Positions 54,104 to 63,610 of a stretch of DNA of 64,000 bases are shown here, piece after piece. The notes beneath the pieces are model-generated. The model saw only the letters and a list, made by a program, of their open reading frames with translations, ran no database searches and was not told the DNA's origin. Numbering within the stretch: the stretch's first letter is position 1; each line of letters begins with the position of its first letter. Position numbers and translations under genes: made by a program. The DNA comes from Verrucomicrobiia bacterium (lineage in GTDB: Bacteria; Verrucomicrobiota; Verrucomicrobiia; Limisphaerales; UBA1100), in contig JAAZZB010000003.1 in the NCBI GenBank assembly GCA_014239365.1, forward strand, positions 1 through 64,000, read 5' to 3'.

Positions 54104-55680
54104 TTCAATTGCCCGGAAGTGTCACGACGAAAGTTCAGTTTCTTGATCGTGCCCTTTACCGGATTGAGATGGCGGCCTTTGAGGCGTTCGGTGTTTTTTG
54201 CGAGGTCGAACCACTTGGCGGCCATTGCCTCGACGCGCTTGGGATGTTTAGCGGCGAGGTCGTTTGTTTCGGTGCGGTCTTCATTGAGGTTGTACAATTC
54301 CCAGCGGCCGAGTTTGGCGGAGACGAGTTTCCACGGGCCTTGGCGCAGGGCGCGGTCGGTGCCGAAATGGAAATACAATGTCTCGTGCGGCGCGCGTTGT
54401 TTGCCCTGCAAAATTGGCAGGAGGGATTTGCCCATTAGCGGGTCTATTTTGCGGTCGGCAATTTGCTTGGGATATTTTGCGGCGGCCACGTCAATAAATG
54501 TCGCCATAAAATCAATGAGGTGCGCGGGTTGGCGCGTGATGCTGCCGGGCTTGGCTTTCAATCCCGACGGCCAGTGAGCGATCATCGGCGAGCTGATGCC
54601 GCCTTCGTGTTGGTTTTGTTTGTAGAGGCGGAACGGCGTGTTGCCCGCGTGGGCCCAGCTGGCGTCGTAGGTCCAGTAGGATTGCGGATCCCACGGTTTG
54701 AGCTTGCGACCGCGCGTGCGTTCGAACGGGCACGCGCCGTTGTCCGCGCAGAAAAGAAACAGCGTGTTTTCCCAAACGCCCTTGGCCTTGAGCTTGGCGA
54801 TGATGCGGCCGATGTTGGCGTCCATCACCTCCACCATCGCAGCGAACACTTCCATCCGGCTCGACTCCCACGCGCGATCCTTTGCGCTGAGGCTATCCCA
54901 CGCGGGGATGTGCGCGGGGCGTTTACTGAGCGTAAACTTTTTCGGGATGAGTCCGCTCTTGAGTTGCTTCGCATAACGCGTCTCGCGCAATTGATCCCAA
55001 CCGTCATCATAACGGCCTTTGCATTTTTTTACATCCACCTCCGGCGCGTGCAGCGGATAATGCGGCGCGTTGAATGCAACATACAAAAGAAATGGATCCT
55101 TCTGCGCCGTCGCTTCATCCAAAAACTTCAGCGCAAAATCGCCCATCGCGTGCGTGGTATAAAACGGCCGACCATTCAACCGCTTGGGCACATTATATTT
55201 TTCGCCATTGTGGCGGAAGGTCTCATCGCCCGTGAAAAAATTACACGCGCCGGAAAGATGCCCCCAATACCTCTCGAACCCAAAATCCGTCGGCTGTTTG
55301 CTCAAATGCCATTTGCCCACCATCGAAGTAGAATAACCCGCTTCGCCCAACACCTCCGCGATCGTCGCCCCGCGGCTGAGGCCCGCGCCGCCGGCTTGAT
55401 CACAATACAGTCCCGTCAGCAAACTCACCCGCGACGAGTGGCACTTTGCCGTATTATAAAACTGCGAGAACCGCAACCCCTTCGCCGCCAACGCATCCAA
55501 ATGCGGTGTACGAATCTCCGAGCCATAACACCCAATATCCGCAAACCCCAAATCATCAGCCATAATCAAAACCACATTCGGCCGATCCGATCTATTCGAC
55601 TGACTCGCCGCTAAACCATCCAACGCCCACAGCGCCGCCCAAAAAAAGAAGATGCGTTTCACGCGGGAGTTTTCGCGCAA
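54100..55680 (-). CDS. Secreted sulfatase with unusual CHSSR active-site motif
   Basis: A 526-residue exported sulfatase with a signal peptide in the first 26 residues. ADD at 41-43; GCYGSEIRTPHLD; active-site segment C80-H-S-S-R with VSLLTG. In most sulfatases position 3 of the motif is Pro or Ala; here it is Ser. The other blocks are intact: GKWHLSKQ, HYPLHAPE, CADNGACPFERTRG, and WELYNLNEDRTETNDL. The start may be 55680 (ATG) or 55662 (GTG); both keep the signal peptide. It is first in the operon with the fuconolactonase-like gene and the second sulfatase. Confidence 0.9.
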   Translation of the reverse strand: MRENSRVKRIFFFWAALWALDGLAASQSNRSDRPNVVLIMADDLGFADIGCYGSEIRTPHLDALAAKGLRFSQFYNTAKCHSSRVSLLTGLYCDQAGGAGLSRGATIAEVLGEAGYSTSMVGKWHLSKQPTDFGFERYWGHLSGACNFFTGDETFRHNGEKYNVPKRLNGRPFYTTHAMGDFALKFLDEATAQKDPFLLYVAFNAPHYPLHAPEVDVKKCKGRYDDGWDQLRETRYAKQLKSGLIPKKFTLSKRPAHIPAWDSLSAKDRAWESSRMEVFAAMVEVMDANIGRIIAKLKAKGVWENTLFLFCADNGACPFERTRGRKLKPWDPQSYWTYDASWAHAGNTPFRLYKQNQHEGGISSPMIAHWPSGLKAKPGSITRQPAHLIDFMATFIDVAAAKYPKQIADRKIDPLMGKSLLPILQGKQRAPHETLYFHFGTDRALRQGPWKLVSAKLGRWELYNLNEDRTETNDLAAKHPKRVEAMAAKWFDLAKNTERLKGRHLNPVKGTIKKLNFRRDTSGQLK

Positions 55681-55710
55681 TGCGGTGCGTTGGTCAAGTG
55701 GCTGCGTTGT

Positions 55711-55998
55711 CTAGCCGCTCACAATTGTCTCCGCCGGACGCACGCGGGCAACCAGTTTTTTGCGTTGTTTGGCCAAGGCTCGAAAATCACATTCCACCTG
55801 CACCCCATGCCAAAACCCCTCCGACTGCCCAAAGAAAGCCCCAAACCGAATAGACATTGTGGGCGTAATGGATCGACGTCCCAGAACAATCTCATTGATG
55901 GCTCGCGGCGACACCCCAACCGCGCGCGCCATTGCGTTCTGCGAAATTCCCATCGGCCTGAGATACTCCTCCAGCAAAATCTCTCCGGGTGTGGGCAT
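55711..55998 (-). CDS. higA: HigA-type antitoxin / XRE regulator without adjacent HigB
   Basis: A 95-residue protein of the HigA family: [18 protein letters not shown] at the start, then a helix-turn-helix ([19 protein letters not shown], about 20-38), the [19 protein letters not shown] helices, and the [12 protein letters not shown] block. HigA normally neutralises the HigB RNase and represses its operon by binding DNA. No HigB is found on either side. It starts three bases after the stop of the methylase-like gene, so it is translated with that gene. It may regulate or counter it; the partner is inferred from position only. Confidence 0.88.
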   Translation of the reverse strand: MPTPGEILLEEYLRPMGISQNAMARAVGVSPRAINEIVLGRRSITPTMSIRFGAFFGQSEGFWHGVQVECDFRALAKQRKKLVARVRPAETIVSG

Positions 55999-56001
55999 GG
56001 C

Positions 56002-58392
56002 TCAGTCTTCGGACAGTAATTTAATCGCGTCAGTCGCCTCTTCGAACAAACCTGAGAGCTCAGGTTGACCCGCGAAATGGTAAGAAACGAACCGCGCGCC
56101 GACGTTTTCGGTTCGGTTGAAAAAATAGCATGCGTTTTTTTCCGTCTGCGGCGACGCGCTAACTTGGACAAGAGGCAGGAGTTTCAATGCACTGCCCTGA
56201 TCCCCGTTAATGATATAGAGGCTATCGACGGCAAGGCACTGAGACATCGCGCGTGATTCTTTCAGAAACTCACTATTACTGCCCCTCAGAATCGCGATTT
56301 CAGTCTCATAAACACCTTTGCGCAGCCTGCAATGGAGCGCATTCACAATCACAGAATTATTCCAGACATCAGCCATAGCCTGCCGCAGTTTTTCCACTTG
56401 CCCGAGGAGTTGCTCATTGCGGAGTTTCGCTTCTTCTTGGCTTACGACACCACCATGCCCGCTCCAATCGTTGCGCATTTTGTTTGTCGTTTGTAGAACC
56501 GCAGCAATATCTTTGCAGCAAAGAAGCCTGGGGAGCTCGAGCGTTGAATCGAAATATATTGCTGCACAGATCGCCCTGTCGTTCTTTGCATCTTCCATCT
56601 TCTTTGCGTTCTCTTGAAGGAGTATCCGAGTCTGTTTCCCTAGGTATTCCACCACCAACTTCCAAGTGCCGAAAGTTGCGCGTTGAAAACTTAGATTTTG
56701 CTTCGCCATCGCCTCTTTCAGTTTTTGTTTGTGCGGTTCATAGAGTAAGCGGTTTTCGCTGAACGCACTGAGTAGAATCACGCTGATGAATTCGGCTGAC
56801 GCTTCGAAGTAGTGGAGAAGATGTTCGTGCCTCGTTTTGTAATCATCACTTGGCGTCGCCTGCCATGCGCGAAGAATCGACGCCAGAGGAAACGGAATCG
56901 TTTCAAACCATTGATCCAATCCCAGGCTAGCTTGTTCTTTAAGGTTGCTCGCCAATCGTGAGGAAAAATTGCTGAGCCGATCATCAACAAGGTCGGCAGA
57001 CTTTGGATTTCTCCACAAGTCGCGCCTCAATTCAGACAAGTCGTTCTGAAGGCTGAGCAAGGTGTTTTCCTCGCCAGACAGACGAGCTTCAATTTCAAGC
57101 ATCTTCTGTTGCGTTTCCAAGTCGGGAATCAAGACTTGGAGCTTCTTCAGGGTTTGCTTGTTCAGCTTGGGTATGGTGGTTCCCGACTTTCCCCATTCTC
57201 GCATCTTCTTACCCAGTTCCGAGTTGAGGAATTGAGCAATAAACGTGGCGTGAGATCTTGATGAATCGACAACGACTTGGGCGTAGTTTTGCGCCTTCAA
57301 TGTCAACTCGTCAATCGAGTCGACGACGTCGCTTTGTCCGATCATAGGGACGAATACAGCGTTAGACGCCACCGGAAATTTGAATCCATCCCCATGCCGT
57401 CCGAGGTTAATCTCGGTTGCTAGTTCCTCGAGAACTACCGCCGGGAATCCGATCTGCTTACGGGCCGATTCGAAGTAGTCTCCTGCGCGAAGCGAATCAA
57501 TACCCCGAAACTCAAGTGCATCGACGTAGTGCCCGAGCTCAACAGCGCCTCCCTCTTCACCTTTTGCAAAGTTCTCGAGTATTTGCACGTTCGTCTTCTG
57601 GTCGCTGGATAACTGTGCGACGAACATTTTCTTGTTTGCCCCTTTCCTAACGACCAAGAGGTAAGCGCGGATTGATGAGTAGGCCGCAAACGAGCCGGGA
57701 GGAAGAGCGAGCGCAGCCTCCGCGCTGAAGCCGAGATCTGAAAAGTGCTTTAGAATGGAACGACCGGAGAAAAAGAACGAAGGCGGCACAACGAACAGTC
57801 CCACACCGTTCTCAGAAAGCCGAGCCGTAGTCGCAGCAAGTATCAAGTTGCCGAGTTCGTCCTTTAGCTCGATCGATTTCCCTGTCGTATTAAGCAGTGT
57901 CAATGATTCGCTGGTTCTGCCACCAAACGGCAGGGAACTAACAACGACGTCTATCGAGTCTTCGCACGTCTCCAACAAGGGCAGAGGTTGGCCGAGTGAC
58001 CATTCCGCTTGGGGGAATAGCGTCTTCGCCAGTTCACCCTCTGAGGTGTTTATGTTGAATCCGATGCATCGCTCTGCCGATGTTGCTTGCTGAGCAATGG
58101 CTAAAAGAGACCCTAAGCCAGCCCACGGGTCCAATATCGTGTTTGCGGAATGAGATGAGAGAATCTTTGATATGACGGCGGGCAGAACAGGGGGAACCGG
58201 CATTGGCCCGCTGCGGGCGCCGAAAAACTCAGCGAGTAGATTTGTGACTTCTGGGATCTCGTGTTGTTGCGGGAGAAGCTGTCGTTCAGTCAAAATTGCT
58301 GCGAGTTCAGACGGAGCATAATTGGCTGAGTGCGTGGCGCGCTGCTCGTCGAGAATACGCCAGAGCTTGGATATAAAAGATTGCTCACTCAT
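56002..58392 (-). CDS. N6-DNA-methylase-like protein with HsdS-like region and HEPN-like R-x5-H motif
   Basis: A 796-residue protein without signal peptide. Residues about 45-250 are an HsdM-like methylase core: motif I ILDPWAGLGSLL (DPWAGLG at 88-94), and at the motif IV place SSLPFGG (152-158) instead of NPPFGG, so the catalytic Asn is Ser and the first Pro is Leu. Residues about 290-445 resemble an HsdS target-recognition unit (FVPMIGQSDVV, GTTIPKLNKQTLKKLQVLIP, LETQQKMLEIEARL). The C-terminal 350 residues are mostly helical and include MRNDWSGHGG at 639-648, an R640-x5-H646 pattern typical of HEPN ribonucleases. It starts by overlapping the 97-residue HsdM/HsdS chimera by eight bases and ends three bases before higA. 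By eye it is less GC-rich than its neighbours, which suggests transfer. Confidence 0.82.
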   Translation of the reverse strand: MSEQSFISKLWRILDEQRATHSANYAPSELAAILTERQLLPQQHEIPEVTNLLAEFFGARSGPMPVPPVLPAVISKILSSHSANTILDPWAGLGSLLAIAQQATSAERCIGFNINTSEGELAKTLFPQAEWSLGQPLPLLETCEDSIDVVVSSLPFGGRTSESLTLLNTTGKSIELKDELGNLILAATTARLSENGVGLFVVPPSFFFSGRSILKHFSDLGFSAEAALALPPGSFAAYSSIRAYLLVVRKGANKKMFVAQLSSDQKTNVQILENFAKGEEGGAVELGHYVDALEFRGIDSLRAGDYFESARKQIGFPAVVLEELATEINLGRHGDGFKFPVASNAVFVPMIGQSDVVDSIDELTLKAQNYAQVVVDSSRSHATFIAQFLNSELGKKMREWGKSGTTIPKLNKQTLKKLQVLIPDLETQQKMLEIEARLSGEENTLLSLQNDLSELRRDLWRNPKSADLVDDRLSNFSSRLASNLKEQASLGLDQWFETIPFPLASILRAWQATPSDDYKTRHEHLLHYFEASAEFISVILLSAFSENRLLYEPHKQKLKEAMAKQNLSFQRATFGTWKLVVEYLGKQTRILLQENAKKMEDAKNDRAICAAIYFDSTLELPRLLCCKDIAAVLQTTNKMRNDWSGHGGVVSQEEAKLRNEQLLGQVEKLRQAMADVWNNSVIVNALHCRLRKGVYETEIAILRGSNSEFLKESRAMSQCLAVDSLYIINGDQGSALKLLPLVQVSASPQTEKNACYFFNRTENVGARFVSYHFAGQPELSGLFEEATDAIKLLSED

Positions 58393-58678
58393 GAGATTTC
58401 AATTGGAAGTTGAGTTCGTGAACGCGAGTCTTCGCGTTCATCAGTTCGTTACGGAGTGTTCGGAAGAGGCCTTGGAGTTGGTCCCGCTTTTGTCCGGCCA
58501 CTACGATTTTACGATTTAGCGATTTGTCGCACGTTGCGATTTCGGGCTGCTCGGGATCGTCCGGCTGGAGGGGGAGGATGAAGTCCTTGTATTTCGGTGC
58601 GTCCTTGGCTCCGCGGATGGAGCAGGCGGCATTCCAAATCCAAGTCTCGAGTGATTTACCGTTTTGCAGGTCAGGCAT
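58385..58678 (-). pseudogene. HsdM N-terminus / HsdS C-terminus chimera (deletion scar or small gene)
   Basis: A 97-codon open frame. Residues 1-36 match the beginning of type I methylase HsdM (LQNGKSLETWIW, SIRGAKDAPKYKDFILPL). Residues about 37-97 match the end of a specificity subunit HsdS (DPEQPEIA, then KIVVAGQKRDQLQGLF and RTLRNELMNAKTRVHEL). Nothing of the middle of either protein remains. The junction falls at ILPL, a string natural to both families, so a deletion through short similarity is likely. The frame is intact, has an ATG, and overlaps the next gene by eight bases, so it may still be translated. It could be pure scar or a domesticated helix-bundle adaptor. Confidence 0.7.
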
Positions 58679-58732
58679 ATGACTGCGTGATTTTACCGAT
58701 TGGCCGAGGATTTGTCGATGAATGGATATTGA

Positions 58733-61039
<2,307 letters not shown>

Positions 61040-61042
61040 CGG

Positions 61043-61543
61043 CTATCGCCGGTAAAAATCCACCCAACTGATCCGCACTTCGTTTGCGCCTTTGAGGGCG
61101 GCAGGCGGGAGGGTGACCTCGTAATAGCCCGGTTGATTGTGGCGGTATTTGCCTTCGAGCGGTTTGCCGGCAGGATTGCATAGACGCACATTGAGCGCAT
61201 CGCGTTTGATCACTTTTTTGCCGATGGTCACACTGATCCCTTCGAGCCCTTTGAGCTGTAGGCGCAGCACAATCTTGGGTGGCCAATCGCCGCGCGCCAG
61301 CCGAAGTGTGCCACCGCCGATACCGGTGCCGTCCGTAATCTCCACGCCAACAACACCCCCGCCAAGGGCGAGAAATCGCATGCGCCGCGGCTTGCCGTGT
61401 GGGCCTTTTTCTTTGTAATCCAGCTCCAACGTCCGGGCTTTCGTTTTCAAAGTTGCCTGCTTGGCCGGTGGTTTCCCCTGTTCTTCCGCGCGAAATTCGC
61501 TGCCCGCCATCAAGCTCAGGCTAATCAATAATAATGTTTTCAT
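61043..61543 (-). CDS. Hypothetical secreted protein
   Basis: A 166-residue protein with signal peptide 1-19 (MKTLLLISLSLMAGSEF). The mature part is beta-rich: KARTLELDYKEKGP, MRFLALGGGVVGVEI, GISVTIGKKVIKRDALNVRL, and a final GYYEVTLPPAALKGANEVRI strand that looks like the end of an Ig-like or galactose-binding-like fold. I recognise no named family. It overlaps the preceding DUF1801 gene stop by four bases, so they are coupled. It converges with the isocitrate dehydrogenase gene. Confidence 0.7.
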   Translation of the reverse strand: MKTLLLISLSLMAGSEFRAEEQGKPPAKQATLKTKARTLELDYKEKGPHGKPRRMRFLALGGGVVGVEITDGTGIGGGTLRLARGDWPPKIVLRLQLKGLEGISVTIGKKVIKRDALNVRLCNPAGKPLEGKYRHNQPGYYEVTLPPAALKGANEVRISWVDFYRR

Positions 61544-62052
61544 TTTGCTGCTGCCTTTCCGCGCTTGGCACGTTTCTTGGAAACTTTTTTGGCAGATTTA
61601 GTTTGTGCGAGGGTGGCCTCGTAACCGGCGATGTATTTTTTCATCGGAAACCGTTTCACGGCTTGGCCGATGACTTCCAGTGGCACGTCCTCAATTTTTT
61701 TGAAGCGCACGCACGACTTGCCCATGTCGAGTTTCTTGCCGGTTTTTTTCCACGCCTCCACAAACCATTTGCACTGTGCTTCGTCCATGTAAATTCCCAT
61801 CCCGTAAAACGCCATGTGATTTTTTTGTGATGCTACTGAAACATACGGCAGCGGTTGATCGGGCTGGCAATGATAGCCGGAAGGATACACTGAATGCGGA
61901 ACGACATAACCGATCATCCCCCATTGCATGACCTCCTCATAACCTTTGGGTAAATTTTTCAGAATCACCGCGCGTAATGCGCTAATGGCCTCGCGCCGAT
62001 CCGGCGGTAGTTCCTTCAGATAGTTAGCAACGGTAGTGGCTTTGCTTTGCAT
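61540..62052 (-). CDS. DUF1801 (YdhG-like) protein
   Basis: A 170-residue cytosolic protein. Residues 1-135 show the DUF1801 fold: TVANYLKELPPDRREAISAL, EVMQWGMIGYVVP, PLPYVSVASQKNHMAFYGMG, and CVRFKKIEDVPLEVIGQAVK. The tail (148-170) is a Lys/Arg/Ala-rich basic segment (KKVSKKRAKRGKAAAK), which may bind nucleic acid. Family function is unknown; some members are linked to iron or stress. It lies first in a two-gene unit with the secreted hypothetical gene. Confidence 0.88.
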   Translation of the reverse strand: MQSKATTVANYLKELPPDRREAISALRAVILKNLPKGYEEVMQWGMIGYVVPHSVYPSGYHCQPDQPLPYVSVASQKNHMAFYGMGIYMDEAQCKWFVEAWKKTGKKLDMGKSCVRFKKIEDVPLEVIGQAVKRFPMKKYIAGYEATLAQTKSAKKVSKKRAKRGKAAAK

Positions 62053-62088
62053 AGCAAAAGAATGAAATCGACCGCGCCGCTTGTCAAC

Positions 62089-63525
62089 TCACGGTGTGGG
62101 TCGTTTCAAATCGTTGTCGCGAAGGGCTTTTAGTTTTGCGGCAAGTCGCGCTTTGAATTGGGCAACGGTTTTTTGGTGGGTCGGTTTGTTGGCGAGGTTG
62201 GTGTATTGGTTGGGGTCGGCTTTCATATCGAACAGTTCGATGCCGCGCTTTGCGTTTTCGCCGTATTGAATGTACGCCCAGTGTTCATCGCGCAACAGAA
62301 AGCCTTGGCGCGAGGGGGCCACGCTGAAGGCGGTGGTGCGGGCTTCGTGTTTGGGATCCTGCAGCATTGGAGAAATATCTTTGCCCTGCAGACGGGCTTG
62401 CGCGGGGAGGCTGCAAAGGCTGGCGACCGTGGGATAAAGATCGAGCAACTCCACGAAGGATTTGCAGACGGCGGGTTTTTGGCCGGGCACACTGATGATC
62501 AGCGGCACTTGGGCGGACTCATCGCGCAGGCTGACCTTGGCCCAAAAATCATGCTCGCCGAGATGGTAGCCGTGGTCGCTGGTGAAGATGACGATAGTGC
62601 GATCGGCCACTCCGGATTTTTTCAGCGCGGCCATCACCTTGCCCACTTGGGCATCCATAAACGCCACCGAAGCGTAGTAACCGCCAACGGCTTTTTTCTG
62701 GCGGCGAATATCCATTTTCATATTCACGCTGGTTTTGTAATTGATACCCGCCTTCGGGATGTCATCCCAGTTACCTTTAATTTTTGGCGGCAGTTTCATT
62801 TTTGAATAAGGCAGAAACGGCTCGTAATATTTTTTGGGCGCGACAAAAGGCACGTGCGGTCGCACAAACCCAACCGCCAAAAAGAACGGCTTGCCTTTGT
62901 GTTGATCAATCAACGCGCACGCTTTGGCGGCGGTTTTGCCATCCGAATGCACGAGGTCATCGCCATTCGCCTCCACCACCACGAAGGTGTTGCCGCCCAC
63001 CACGGGGCGTTTGCCATTGGGATTGCCCTCGAGCGTCTCGCCTTTGCCGGGTGCTTTCCATTCGGGGCCGGGGCTGTTGAAGCGTTCCGTCCAGCTCGCC
63101 GCGTCATCCGCGCCATGCCCGCCGCCTTCGATGCCGCCGGGCACACCCATATGATAAATCTTACTCACGCGCGCGGAATAGTAGCCGTTGTTTTTGAAAT
63201 GCTGCGGCCAAGTCACGCGATCCCCAATCGCCGGTCGCGGACTTTTGTAGCCGAGCACCCCAATCGCGTGCGGATAATAACCCGTCAAAAACGAAGCCCG
63301 CGACGGCCCGCAATACGTCCCCTGACAATACGCGCGCGTGAAGCGCGTCCCTCGCGCGGCAATGGCATCAATGTTCGGCGTTTTGCAAACCGTGTTGCCG
63401 TAGCATGATAGCGCGGTGGAAGTGAGATCATCAGAAATGATAAACAGCACATTATATTTCGGCGCGGCAGCAGCGGGCCATCCCACGGCCATCGCGGCCA
63501 ATGCAAAAAAGAGGATTCGTTTCAC
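62089..63525 (-). CDS. Secreted sulfatase (iduronate-2-sulfatase-like)
   Basis: A 478-residue exported sulfatase with signal peptide 1-20. SDD metal motif at 31-33; formylglycine motif C72-G-P-S-R with ASFLTGYYP; then GYKSPRPAIGDRVTWPQHF, FTSDHGYHLGEHDFWAK and SLRDESAQVPLIIS, as in S1_7-type iduronate-2-sulfatases. It is 36 bases upstream of the DUF1801 gene on the same strand. No maturation enzyme is present in this window. It diverges from the LamG-like gene at the window end. Confidence 0.92.
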   Translation of the reverse strand: MKRILFFALAAMAVGWPAAAAPKYNVLFIISDDLTSTALSCYGNTVCKTPNIDAIAARGTRFTRAYCQGTYCGPSRASFLTGYYPHAIGVLGYKSPRPAIGDRVTWPQHFKNNGYYSARVSKIYHMGVPGGIEGGGHGADDAASWTERFNSPGPEWKAPGKGETLEGNPNGKRPVVGGNTFVVVEANGDDLVHSDGKTAAKACALIDQHKGKPFFLAVGFVRPHVPFVAPKKYYEPFLPYSKMKLPPKIKGNWDDIPKAGINYKTSVNMKMDIRRQKKAVGGYYASVAFMDAQVGKVMAALKKSGVADRTIVIFTSDHGYHLGEHDFWAKVSLRDESAQVPLIISVPGQKPAVCKSFVELLDLYPTVASLCSLPAQARLQGKDISPMLQDPKHEARTTAFSVAPSRQGFLLRDEHWAYIQYGENAKRGIELFDMKADPNQYTNLANKPTHQKTVAQFKARLAAKLKALRDNDLKRPTP

Positions 63526-63610
63526 GGGCCAAACTTACCGCCCCGGAGTACGCTTGTCGCCTGAAAACGCTTCCCGTCGGGTCAGTTTACTGGTCGAATG
63601 TTCCCACGGA

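Noticed and set aside
55711-58392. Classical HigBA toxin-antitoxin pair
   Set aside because: No HigB-like gene is found before or after higA; the upstream gene is a methylase-like protein.
56002-58392. Complete type I or type IIG restriction system
   Set aside because: No HsdR helicase and no PD-(D/E)XK nuclease motif was seen in the protein or its neighbours.
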